Positions 12,184 to 22,645 of a stretch of DNA of 64,000 bases are shown here, one piece after another. The notes beneath the pieces are model-generated. The model searched no databases and had not been told where the DNA came from. It saw only the letters and a list, made by a program, of their open reading frames with translations. This DNA is from Melieria omissa (taxonomy: Eukaryota > Arthropoda > Insecta > Diptera > Ulidiidae), in contig OZ020268.1 of assembly GCA_963971225.1 (NCBI GenBank), forward strand, positions 10,149,532 to 10,213,531, given 5' to 3'. Within the stretch, counting starts at the first letter, position 1; every line of letters begins with the position of its first letter. A program made the translations under genes and the position numbers.

Positions 12184-13166
12184 CCCGGCATCGGTGTGGT
12201 GGGGTATACCATACCCCAGAGGTTGTATTTTTGTAAATATTACGCCTATCAGTTTTTTGTGGACACTATCGCTTCTAGTAGCTGTTTATAACAGTCCAAC
12301 CTTACACATTTGCTGTCCAAAAACAACTTGAGTTTTACCAGATTTCAGTCAGATCCCGCTAAAGTTCACTGGGGTATGACATACCCCACCACACCAGTAA
12401 CGTAACTTTTTGTGTAAATGATTTTGAATTCAAATTGATATTTTTGATGGTCTAGTAGTCATCGATTTATTCAAAAACTCACCGTACGGAAACATAAGAG
12501 GTAAATACGAACTGTCCAACTGCTACGTGCAAGAAAAGCTCCCAGTTCAGTATTCGCATTTCGTCGCCGTAGAAAGCGAATGTCGTATGTTCCATTGAAC
12601 GTAATAGCACATACGACAATCGTTTTCATCGTATCATATGTTCCAAAAAATATCATTATTTTTGTACATTCTGTAAATCCTTGAGATAATGCGAAGCTAT
12701 ACCAAAACGTCGTCAGTACAGCACACAATGTTCGGTTTGTCTGAGAGCAAAAACCTTATACATCTTGCAAAAATGCGCTAATTTGGAGACCCTGTATTTC
12801 GCTACTCTTTCACCGTAGCTACCGAAAATTGTATGTCACATAACTACATGTATGTCGTTTTTAAAACAGACTATGGTTTTTGGAAAATTATACAATGTAA
12901 TTTTTTTAAACCCCATTTTATGAAGTCAACCTATAAATCTCAGTATTTTTCGTTTATTTTTCTTATATTTGTTATTTTCTTTTACAAATTGATTGCACAT
13001 GAAATTTTTTTGCATTTTCTTACGTAAAATTAAATGAAGAATAATATGTAATTGCTATCTTTTATATTTGTGTTGTTTCGTGGGGTTGGTGCTACATACA
13101 GTTTTGGGGTATGTCATACCCCACCACACCAATAACGTAATTTTTTTTCACCACACCAACGCCGGG
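12184..13166. mobile_element. non-autonomous piggyBac-like element
   Basis: The 983-bp element is bounded by TTAA on both sides (12180-12183 and 13167-13170). The termini are CCCGGCATCGGTGTGGTG and, inverted, CCCGGCGTTGGTGTGGTG, matching at 16 of 18 positions. Three copies of a 17-bp hyphenated palindrome of form GGGGTAT-N3-ATACCCC sit at 12201-12217, 12371-12387 and 13106-13122. Two of these are followed by CACCACACCARTAACGTAA. The interior has no long ORF. The 85-codon minus frame at 12471-12728 shows no piggyBac motif that I recognise. Both ends are well preserved. Confidence 0.85.
12201..12217. promoter_or_regulatory. subterminal palindrome, possible transposase site
   Basis: GGGGTATACCATACCCC has perfect 7-bp arms around a 3-bp centre, immediately inside the left terminal repeat of the TTAA-flanked element. 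Near-identical copies are at 12371-12387 and 13106-13122. Binding by a transposase is an inference from position and repetition. Confidence 0.4.
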
Positions 13167-13339
13167 TTAATATTGTGCACAATGCATACATCTACCAATC
13201 AGCGAAAGCTCAGTATATTTTGCTGTTGTTAACTGTTTCTCTTCATGTCAGAAGTTTGATGCTATTTGATTGCTGCAGCTCAATGTAAAAGAGTCGTAAC
13301 TCAAATTGTGTCACTTTTGACGAAATAAATTTTTGTGAA

Positions 13340-14090
13340 GGGGAGGTTCTCCTCTTTTCGGCCGAAAATAAAGCGAAATTCTTTCATTTACTGTCGGATA
13401 ATGAAACGACTCACGAATAGACGGTTTTGATGATTTATTAAGCCATCTTTCTAAAATACAAGAAAAAAATTTTTTTTTACAAAATCCAATATGGCGGCCC
13501 AAAAATTGCGGGTCTTGTCAACCTCTGCAAGCGAGACATTGTTCGGAAACGTCAAGGCTGTAGCCACTTGTAGTGAACTGAAATAAAAAATTTTTTTTTT
13601 ATAGTAAAGAATATTAAATTCCCTATGACATACCTATTTTTGAATAATTTTTATAAAAAATCATCTAATTTATGCATAATCATAGAAAAAGTTCAATTTT
13701 TACCATCTTTTTTTCGACTTTTCTTTTGTTAAAAGACTATTATTACACATTTGTTTATATTTGTTTTAGGTATAAGTCATATAAAAAAGCATACCCTTTA
13801 AGAAATGCTATAGATGAAGTAACTCGGATAAGTAGATCATGAGTTACGCTTGACGTTAGGATGAAAAAAATGGTTTTGAGATAAACGCGTAAACATCTTT
13901 GGCCGCGCAGTAAAATAGCACCAGAGCGTTCCTCCGCGCGCGAAAGTTCGACGCATCAGAGACGCTCCTATGCGATAAATATGCTGCGGATCGAAAAATC
14001 CTTTTGCACACATATTCTCGACATTCATACCTTTCATTTCATCAAAAAAAAAAAAATTGATTTTTTGAAAAAAAAGAGGAGAACCTCCCC
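13340..14090. mobile_element. inverted-repeat element with GGGGAGGTTCTCCTC ends
   Basis: The left end GGGGAGGTTCTCCTCTTTT has its reverse complement at the right end (14072-14090). The right flank is TTAA and the left flank is TGAA, which would be a TTAA target duplication with one mismatch, hence a likely third piggyBac-like family. Two minus-strand frames (13311-13502 and 13837-14121) cross the ends but carry no transposase motif. The element appears non-autonomous. Confidence 0.6.
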
Positions 14091-14094
14091 TTAA

Positions 14095-15590
14095 AGTTAA
14101 TTTTAAGCAAAATTCTGACAATTTTTGTATATATTTTTTTGTATAATTTTTAAAATTAATTATGAATTTTCAAAATATTTCTTTCAACTTTTTAACTGTC
14201 ATTTATAATTATTAAATTCAGAAAAAGTGGCATAACTTGAAATACTTAATTCGGTAATTATTGAATTAAAATATCATCAAAACAGTCACAACACAAAATT
14301 TGGATTTTCTAGTTTAAAATGCGTATCCTGAAAAATCTAAAATTTTGGGTTGTGTTACTTTTGTTGTGTGTGTGAGATATGTGTGGCTATAAAATTTTTA
14401 CTGTCTTTACTTTTTCATATCACATGTTGAGAACAGTAAAGAATAGTATTTTAAAACAGTGTAAAGTTGCAACAGTTATACAAAAAATTCAAGTGTTCAT
14501 TGAATTTTCTCCAGGACAGCGTCCGCCCAGGTTGAAGTCCGTATCGAGAAGAAAGAATGTTAACATAGCGAAGTTGGCTGTAGTTGTGGTACTATATGAT
14601 CGGCCCCGAGCGTTCGAAAGATTTGAATTTGTATCAAATTTCTTTAATAATTTTCAGCAATCTTATTGGTAGTGGAAAGTTTAACATATAAAAAGCAAAA
14701 TCATTTAACTAAAATGATTTAAGGCTTTGGCATCTCTTCGTACTTCAAAACTCTTGAAAATACTCCTCCAATGACTTCAGCTGCCAAAAACTCCAACAAA
14801 TCATTCTACCAATACTCAAGAGAAAAAAATAAGACAGCAAGAAATGTACCTACAAAGAATGTCTACTCCAACTGACCCAACAGAGCACAAACTGTGTCTA
14901 CTCCAACTGACCCAACATTGGCACAAACTGCCTCCGCCTCGGCTCCGAATTTCCGACATTATTTCCGCTACGGAAGCGACCACAGGCCGATACAACCAGC
15001 CAGCCAGCACCGACCTCAATGAATATTTAAGAAATGACACAAAAAAAACAGTGCAGCAATTTCGTAATTAACTGAAAACGTCAAACATTTCCTGTTGTAT
15101 TTTTGTTGTTGCTTGTTGTTGACTTTAACTGAAGCAGTGCTGCACCGAATCGAAGCGACAGACCGGGCGGCGCCCAACAGTGCAACATAGGAGCATGAAT
15201 AAAATGCCAAATCAAAGCGCAAATAGTAAAGTGGCGATGCCAGGAGGCAGCAAGGGGCACAAAGGCAAACAGCACAGTGCCAATGTTGGTCACAATACGA
15301 AACGGAAGTGCATGATGTCCTTCCGTTTTCCGGCAAAGTTCGAGAGAGCGAGTGACATGGCAACACTTTGCTTACCAAGTACAAGTGGCATAAACACATG
15401 AAAAACTGAGGGGTAGCGCGGGGTGCGGGGTTGCTGCACCAAAAATGTTTGCAAGCAAAAACCATTGAAAAACTGTGATTGCATAGTTGACTGCATGCAC
15501 ACAGCCACAGAGACAGTCAGCCACTATGAGACGAACATGCAGTTTCGCTGCAGGCAGCATTTATGTGTGTGTGTATGTGCGCAAGCATCT
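14095..15590. other. noncoding DNA, no gene recognised
   Basis: The stretch contains a short 31-bp direct repeat (14862-14923, TCTACTCCAACTGACCCAAC type). The interval 15100-15560 is less AT-rich and carries overlapping short frames on both strands (15016-15465 minus, 15180-15401 plus) with no recognisable domain. Confidence 0.5.
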
Positions 15591-15792
15591 TTTGTGTGTG
15601 TGTTTTTTTTTTTTTTTTTTTTTTTAACGAGGAGTAAAAGCATCAAAAGCCGAGGTCAGTGCGAGACTTTAACCCGCTAAACATCTCCCCTTGTCCGACG
15701 GAAAGTTCCTCCCGGAACTACCGCTAAGTATTTCGTCGGGAGGCCGTCTGAGCATTAAAGCTCAATCGTCTGTTGTTGGTCTGTCAAGTCCG

Positions 15793-16806
15793 TTACTGTT
15801 CGTTATGGGGTTGGGCCACTGAACCCAAGATTTCGCGTCGTCGCGCAGCGCGTTGGCGCTCAATCCACCGGAGTGCCGTCATGATCCGTGCTGCCGCCGT
15901 TTGTACAACTTCCCATTTTCCGGGTGAATCGCACATTTGGGGCACAAGGTTGGTTGTCGTTGGGGCTTCACCGAAGACTTCCGTGATAGAGCCTCTCTCG
16001 TTAGCGAAGCGTGGGCAGCATAGCAGGACATGCTGAACGTCTTCGATTTCATTGGGGCACTGAGGGCAGAAAGGATCGTCCTCATGTTTGAAGCGGTGAA
16101 GGTATTGCTTGAAGCATCCATGCCCGCTTAGCAGTTGCGTGAGATAAAAATCTACCTCTCCGTGTTTGCGGTTGATCCAGACCTCAATGTGAGGGATCAG
16201 GGCAAACGTCCATCTTCCCTTCTCCGATGTGTTCCACCTTTGTTGCCATTCATTTACGCTGCACCGCCTTTCGTCCGCTTTCGATGCCCTAGCACCCGCT
16301 GTGTATATGCGATTGAGTTCTCGCGCTAGGATATCTATTGGGGGCATGCTTGCAATAACCAATATCGCGTCGTCAGATATTGTACGAAAGCCACTGGCTA
16401 CTTGTAATGCGCTTAAGCGGTATGTCGCCCTGATGCCAGACATGTACGTGGCTTTAAAGGTTGCGTCTACCCAGATCGGTGCTGCGTAAAGTACGATGGA
16501 AGTAGTAACCGTTGCCAGTAACTTCCTTCTGCTAGCGCGTGGTCCGCCAAGATTCGCCATAATGCGTGATAACGCACCGCCTACTTTTGCCGCCTTGTCA
16601 TTGACCGCAGCCAGGTGATCTTTAAAGGACATTCGGGTGTCGATACGTACGCCAAGGTATCTGATGTGCGGCTGGGAGGTTATTTCGTGATCGCCAGCTT
16701 TAAAAGTTAATGTCTCTCGTATTTTCCGAGTACTCAAGAGAACCGCCTCTGTTTTTTCGGCTGCTAGTTTTAGTTGTGCGCTGCGCAACCATCTCATGAC
16801 TAGCAT
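15793..16806 (-). pseudogene. 3' part of LINE ORF2 (reverse transcriptase thumb to C-terminus)
   Basis: This is a 337-codon open remnant of a LINE ORF2. It begins after the catalytic YADD region, which is missing. The KTEAVLLS segment (residues 18-25) and YLGVRID (50-56) are the blocks that follow the active site in R1/jockey-like reverse transcriptases. A C-terminal zinc knuckle has Cys247, Cys250, His259 and Cys263/264 (CX2CX8HX3-4C), as in R1-clade proteins. The frame stays open to the truncation point, so the listed Met is only the first one available. No frameshift or stop interrupts it, which suggests recent insertion. It is not a functional gene because the endonuclease and RT catalytic core are absent. 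Confidence 0.85.
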
Positions 16807-16851
16807 TATGGATTCGTTACACAGCCTAGCATTATGGATTCGTTACACAGC
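16800..16851. repeat. perfect 26-bp tandem duplication at the LINE 5' junction
   Basis: CTAGCATTATGGATTCGTTA and six further bases form a unit present twice, at 16800-16825 and 16826-16851, with no mismatch. It lies in LINE coding sequence, four bases from the 5' truncation point. Since 26 is not a multiple of 3, it shifts the frame. It may have arisen during target-primed reverse transcription, by template slippage or end-joining. Confidence 0.85.
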
Positions 16852-16853
16852 AC

Positions 16854-16855
<2 letters not shown>

Positions 16856-16888
<33 letters not shown>
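16856..16888. repeat. (GT)n microsatellite, target of the LINE
   Basis: This is a run of about 15 GT units directly beyond the 5' end of the truncated LINE. The matching GT run on the other side of the element (15591-15603) indicates that the LINE split one microsatellite. Confidence 0.9.
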
Positions 16889-16891
<3 letters not shown>

Positions 16892-18340
16892 ACTTTCAAA
16901 TGCTGCAAAACTTGTAAAACTCATTCATTGAACATTTCTCTAAATATCACAGCAACATTTGTGATTTCCTTTGCTCGTATTTGTTTTGGTAAATGACCAC
17001 TCACACACACACACTCGGCCATAGTATTAGATGCAGTCATATGCAGAAAAACTATATTGTGAGTGTTGCCGAGAGTTTTCACATTTTCAATTGAAATTCC
17101 ATACGAAAAGCGTACGGGAAACATTTGCAATTACCCAAAGTAAAAGTGTTGGTTGTGTGTTTCATTATTTCACTTATTTCACCGCTACATTTGTGTAATT
17201 GTTGCACATGAAATTTGAAGCCGTAATAACTGATTGTGTGAAAAATGAAAGCCCAAAACTGTTGAACATAAGCAGTCAAAAAGTGGGAGATGGGTAAGAT
17301 GGCATTTGGACCCCGAATTTTACCCTGTGTTTCTATATTACTTTTTGGTATTTAAAACATGAAACATTTGTGTAAGAAGTATACACACAAAATTTGAAGT
17401 CACCACACCTCTTTGTTAGACTTCTAGAGCTGGTTTACTTTTGAACAAGTTGAGCTTAAAAGGGGTTAAATAAATTTTGTAATAATATTTTTAAAGTACA
17501 GAAAAATTATTTAATATTTATGGAAAAATACAAAATTATCAGTTTTTGATTTTATTTAACCATTATTAAAGAAACAGAGTTTTGATCAAATGTGCCCAAC
17601 TCGTAGACTTCAATTAGAACACAAACATTCCCTGATTACACATTTACATTCAACATTTTTCCCATACACACTAACCCAATTTAAAAAAATCAAAAATCAA
17701 GTTTTCTAGGACATTTAAGTACCAATTTTGAATAAGTATGAAATAAATAGGTACTTAAACACATTTTCAGTTTTGGCTTAATTCTGGCATTCATGTCGAT
17801 TTCTGAGCTTTGATGTATTCAGAGACCTATAGTAGAATTTTATGACAAATATTTTTGTGGTACATTTTGTCCTTAAAAAGTCCTGTTTTACAGAACATTT
17901 TTTGCATTTTAGAATAAAGGGTCAAATTGACCTAGACAAATAGGAGCTACAGGGTTAAAATGCTCCACAAAAATGTTCTTCGTAGTATTTCACATCAAAT
18001 TCCTGAACACATCATATACCTAAATTCACCATAAGAATGTGCAAAAAGGGGAAAACTTTGACCCCCCTAAAAAAAATTCAGACGTAAACTTTCAAAACGC
18101 CGATACACGTATATATTTTTTTGATGCCCCCTCTACCAGAATCCGTTGACAGAACCTTGTTTTTTTTTGGTGTTGTACAGTGTTAATGGAAATTATTTTG
18201 GGGATAATAATAAAATTTGTGAAATTTGCTTTGAATTCACATTCTTAAAATATTAATTTGTTGGTGACTCCTTAAATTAAACTCATAAATCAATCGTGGC
18301 TTTTGCTAAAAGATGACAAAGAAGTGAAGTTGCTCTCAGT
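16889..18340. other. noncoding AT-rich DNA, possibly old repeats
   Basis: No gene is seen. Phrases such as AGGGTCAAATTGACC (about 17919) and TTTACAGAACA suggest old interspersed repeat material. GGGGTTAAA at 17463 and GGGTTAAA at 17954 resemble TTAA-type element ends, but no paired ends were found. Confidence 0.4.
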
Positions 18341-18372
18341 TAACTTTGGGTTCGAAAGAGTTAAGATTTGGC

Positions 18373-18404
18373 CATAAAAAGGGCCCAGAAGACACCACAA
18401 CAGT
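18373..18404 (+). promoter_or_regulatory. possible core promoter (TATA-like box and initiator-like site)
   Basis: CATAAAAA at 18373-18380 is followed about 26-28 bp later by an ACAGTT initiator-like site. After that the DNA turns into CAA/ACA-rich sequence typical of fly 5' leaders. The TATA box is one base off consensus and the initiator match is partial, so the call is tentative. Confidence 0.25.
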
Positions 18405-18769
18405 TACAACACAGAACAGAACAGTTTCTTCAAAATAGTAACAAAATATTCTAAAAATAACAACAACCAAAATAATTGCCAAAATATCAGAAAATCAAAA
18501 TGACAAACACTTGCAAAAAAAACAACCTAAAACACCAACAAAAAACCAAACTAGCTGCCGAAAAACACATTCAGCTCTGACAGCTGCGTTGATAGCGACA
18601 AGAAAGTGCAGGCAGCAACAAAATTTTCCATCGTCAACATCACATCAGCAAGAAAATAAATTCCAATTTGCACTGACGTGACGCGTACAAAATGTAGTTT
18701 CATTTATAACAGCGTCGACAGCGCGCGTGCAACAACAACAATAACAACAACAGTAGCTGCAGCAGCAAC

Positions 18770-18901
18770 ATGCAAGATGTGCCGCCAACAGCGCCGATGC
18801 CCAAAATGCAAGCGAAGCATTTGTGGCGAATGGAGGAAGAACATCAGCGACGAAAGCGACAGCGGCAAAGTGGCAACGCGTGCGATCGCGTGGTGCGATA
18901 A
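18770..18901 (+). CDS. candidate 43-codon ORF in CAA-rich leader-like DNA, unknown product
   Basis: The ATG is preceded by CAAC, the Drosophila-type start context, and by CAA and CAG triplets. An in-frame stop lies upstream at 18707. The 43-residue product starts MQDVPPTAPMPK and contains an acidic-then-basic stretch (MEEEHQRRKRQRQ, residues 21-33) that could start a helix or nuclear signal. Its codons are richer in G/C than the surroundings. The ORF ends in TAA with no strong GT splice donor seen inside it. It could be a first coding exon with a weak donor, a small peptide, an upstream ORF, or chance. I do not recognise the family. Confidence 0.25.
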   Translation: MQDVPPTAPMPKMQAKHLWRMEEEHQRRKRQRQSGNACDRVVR

Positions 18902-20950
18902 TTTGATATTTTCGATATTGATAGATACTAAAAGTGGCAGACAACAAAGCAACAATTACAACAACAACAACAAGAACAACTCAAGGCTAAAACCATCTTC
19001 ACACTGCACCGACAACAACAACAACAACAATACAACAGCACCATCTGTTCTATGGCGAAAGGAAGTGTTGACAGTAAAACGAAAATTTATCGCCAACTCA
19101 TTTCATTCACTCGCAATGCACTTTTCATGCTGCGCTCGTAAAAACACCAAAGCCTCCATAGCCCGTCGAATGCGTACAATAAGTGTGTATGTATGTGTGA
19201 AGGCGTCAAAGCGATACATACAAACATACGAAAAACACACAACGAAGATAAATGCTGCGTTTGACATGCGAGAATATTTTCCATTTTCATTTGGCGCAAT
19301 AAACCCGAAACTTGTTTTTAGATTAGTTCGAGAACGTTCCAAAAACAAAAAGAGACAACACAGCTTTATGGCCGAGCGAATCAGAGCAGTGATTAAGTTT
19401 TAAATTGCATATTTTTAGGCGAATGCGCAGTAAAAGTAGTAAAAACTGCCACGCCGGGGACATGTCGAAGTTTTAAATTGCTTGCAGTTTAAAGAGCAGC
19501 AGCTCGTTTGCACACATGACAACAACAAAAATAACAATAACAACAACAAAATAACAACAACAATAGCCAAAAACAAGAAACGCCTGCAGCAGTGTAGCAC
19601 TTGAAATAACACAAACACCAGCAATAAACAATACGAAAAAAACCGAAATTAAAACAACAAAACAACCAAACAGCCCAACAGCAAAACAAATATAAAAACA
19701 ACAACAACAATAAGAATGCCAGCGTCTAGAGCACAATGGAAATCGCAAAAACAACACAACCATAACAACAACAGCAACTGAACGCAACTTACTTAGAACA
19801 CAACCAACAACAACGGCAACAAAGTATAAAGCGCGCCGTCTTCTTTCGTCTTTCGTCGGCCGCATGCAATCAACATCCTACGGCTGCTTAGCAAACATCC
19901 CCACTCACACCCACACACACACACACACAGAGTCGCACACATGCGCACATTAACTGTGTCAATAAACGCGCCAAATCAGCGCTTAACCCTTTTGGGAATG
20001 CGCTTTTGTTCGGTTCCGGCGCTGCTCTGCGCCTAAATGGCTGCTACGGTTTTCGCTTTTTTCTATTTGCACCGCATCTGCCTTCCGCTCTCTGCGTTGC
20101 TGTGCGCAATTCGCACTGCAGCCGCGCACACCATTGTTATTATTTGCGTATGTGTCGCTTTTGTTGACGCACGCAACCGGGATTTGAGTCAACACCGTCA
20201 AAGAAAAGTGAAGGCGCGAAAAAATGAAAAAAATAAAAGAAAAGAACATTGAGGCAACAAAACTGGCACTGAAACTTAAGCCGCACATGTGTGAGTGGGT
20301 CTGTACATTTATGTGTTTGTGTGTGTGTGTGTGTATGCTGATAACTCTTCAACGCTACCCACACTCGGTTGCTGCTGCGTAGCGTCGAGTTCAATGGAAG
20401 GAAAAATAGAGCAAAAAAGTTAAAACAACGAAAGTCTGCTTTGTGTGAAACCCAAAGAGCAAATAGCACACAACAACAATAACAGAAGCAACAACAATCA
20501 TCACAGCAGCCATAACAAGAAGGATAAGAAAATCAAATAAGGTTACGATAAACAACAAAGGAGCGCACTAGACAAACCCAAAACTGGATAAACTGGCTCG
20601 AAATATGAACGCTGAAAGGAACGCAACAAAATTGCCAATGGGTGTCGATGGCACACTTGCCGCAAACATTTAACAAGCAAACATTTTACATACAAAACCT
20701 AATAAAATTCCACTTAACCTAAAACTAGCAGAAAATTTGTAAGAGCAGCTAAAAAGTGCTCAAGATTGAAGCTTTAAAAATTGGGTTGAGTAGTGGCAGG
20801 AATGCAGAAAATTTAATGTTTTCCAACTTATTTCGTGAATAAATTGTCTCCGATTTATTCTCGACTTGTAAAAAGTGTGGACCCAAGCAGACAAACAACA
20901 CGTCTTCAATATTTAGTGCTGCATTTCTTCAAATATCTTACAGAGAGTTC
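18902..20950. other. CAA-rich DNA resembling fly 5' leader or regulatory sequence
   Basis: Clustered CAA/AAC triplets (18955-19035, 19515-19560, 19690-19710, 20470-20520), a (CA)n run near 19908-19928 and a (GT)n run at 20318-20334 fill this stretch. The 241-codon frame at 18678-19403 encodes Asn/Thr runs from these triplets and has no domain, so I do not call it a gene. TTAACCCTTTTGGG at 19983-19996 looks like a lone end of the CCCTTTC MITE family without a partner. Confidence 0.45.
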
Positions 20951-20959
20951 ATTAACTCA

Positions 20960-22075
20960 AGATTCACCGAGCTCGATTAAACTTAATTTACCTAAACTAC
21001 TTAACTGTTTTAAATTTGAGTTGGTGCTGAAAGGATCCAGAATTTCTTGATGTAATCCTTCATGTAAATCTTGATGATCGATTATCCTTAATTTACTTAA
21101 GGGAAACTTGAGGATCCAGACCTTCTTGATGTAAATCCTTCCTTTACAATGTTGGATATTGTCGCAAGATGAACTTGGATCATTTGCTTAACTCATCTCT
21201 CAATAAAACGACTAAGGAGTTCGCTTCGTTGGAGAGCTTGAGGGTGAACCATAGCCATCAATTATCGATTATACATAATTTACCTAACTATTTACTTAAT
21301 TTATTTAATTTTATCTTTTTAATATTCTGGCTTCACGTCTTATCGAAAACTAGATGATCCAGACATTTTGATGTAAATCCTTCCTTTGCAATTGTGAATA
21401 TTGTCGCAAGATGATCTTTGCTGGATTATCCTTACCTTACCTAAAGTATTTACCTATTCTGGCTTTATGTTATATCGAAAACTCGATGAAGGATCCAGAC
21501 TTTCTTAATGTAAATCCATTCTTTACAAGGCTGAATATTCTCGCAAGATAAATCTGCCTCGACTAACTTTAATTTACCAACCATTTTTAATTCTTGAAGC
21601 TATACGTTATATCCAAAACTTGATGAAGGATTCAGACATTCTTGATGATAATCCTTCGCTTACACTGCTGGATATTGTCGCAAGATGATCCTCGCTCGAT
21701 GTACTTTAATTTCCTTAAAGTTTTTAACTGCTTTACGTTATTTCGAAAACTGGCTGGAGGATCCAGAGTTTTTTTCACGTAAATCCTTCTCTTACAGTGC
21801 TGGGTATTGCTTGATTATCCTTAAATTACTTAAAGTTTTTAACCAGCTTCACCATCGATCGAAAGCTATTATAGATGGAGGATCCAAACTTTCTTCATAT
21901 GAATCCTTCCTTTACACTGCTAGATATTGTTACAAGATGATCTTGAATTGATTATCCTTAATTTACTTAAAGGAAACTTAATAGAGGATCCAGACCTTCG
22001 TGATGTAAATCCTTCCTTTACAATGTTGGATATTATTGCAAGATTCGCATTCGCTTTACTCATCTCTCAAAAATA
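20960..22075. repeat. degenerate tandem array, about 107-138-bp units
   Basis: A recurring block starts with GGATCCAGA and continues through CTTGATGTAAATCCTTCC, a TTTACA motif and GGATATTGTCGCAAGATGA. The first motif occurs near 21033, 21112, 21354, 21490, 21628, 21759, 21879 and 21986. The units are diverged, with irregular spacing and at least one doubled gap. Short plus-strand open frames inside are by-products of the repetition. Confidence 0.8.
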
Positions 22076-22645
22076 CTACTAGTTTACTAAAGAGTAAGCT
22101 GGGTTGAAGAGCAGAAGAAAGTAACACAGACATGTTAGAAGCGTACAGCGTTTATTGATCAAAAACATTGTGCTGATACAGATCACCTTTTCTACATAGA
22201 AATCCACACATAGACCAGTTTTAAACTGACAGACTACTGAAGTTTCAGCAGCAAATACTTACTACACTAAAATATATCATAAAATAAATACAATTCTATG
22301 CTGATTACGAACCATTGGTTGGAAGCTTTTTGATTAGACATTATTTTAAGCTCAGAGGTTTGCCAAATAGCCCAGAAAAACTTGACATAAAAGCCCATTG
22401 TATTGGGACATTTTTTGGACCCAAATGTCCCTACACGTGAAACCAGTTGAAGATTCGTTTTATTTGCTAGTTCCTCTTTGTTGTCGAAGAAGTGTACTTG
22501 TTCTCTTGAAAGTTAATTACCTCCTGTTAAGAGAATATTTTTTGAAGAATTTGTATTTTATTTTGTATTGGTTAGGTTTGATTTCAAAGTGGTGATGCAC
22601 TGACTGACAGTCCAACGCTTCAAACGCAAAATTCAGATGAAATGG
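22076..22645. other. noncoding DNA between tandem array and satellite
   Basis: No gene is seen. The 65-codon frame at 22398-22595 has no recognisable motif. Confidence 0.5.

Larger units (their letters stand above)
15604..16855 (-). mobile_element. 5'-truncated R1-clade-like LINE in a GT/CA microsatellite
   Basis: A minus-strand LINE copy ends in a poly(A) tail (T run at 15603-15625 on the plus strand). It is truncated at its 5' side inside the reverse transcriptase region. Both flanks carry TTTGTGTGTGTGT (15591-15603 and 16856-16868), consistent with a target-site duplication inside a GT/CA repeat. Insertion into (AC)n-type repeats is known for Waldo and Mino families of the R1 clade, so I infer a relative of these. 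About 165 bp of 3' UTR separate the stop codon from the tail. Confidence 0.85.

Noticed and set aside
18678..19403. 241-codon plus-strand ORF with Asn and Thr runs
   Set aside because: The Asn/Thr runs come from CAA/AAC triplets, the rest lacks a domain, and a better-initiated frame (18770) overlaps it.
19983..19996. TTAACCCTTTTGGG as a full MITE
   Set aside because: No inverted partner next to TTAA was found within a plausible distance, so only a possible lone end is noted.
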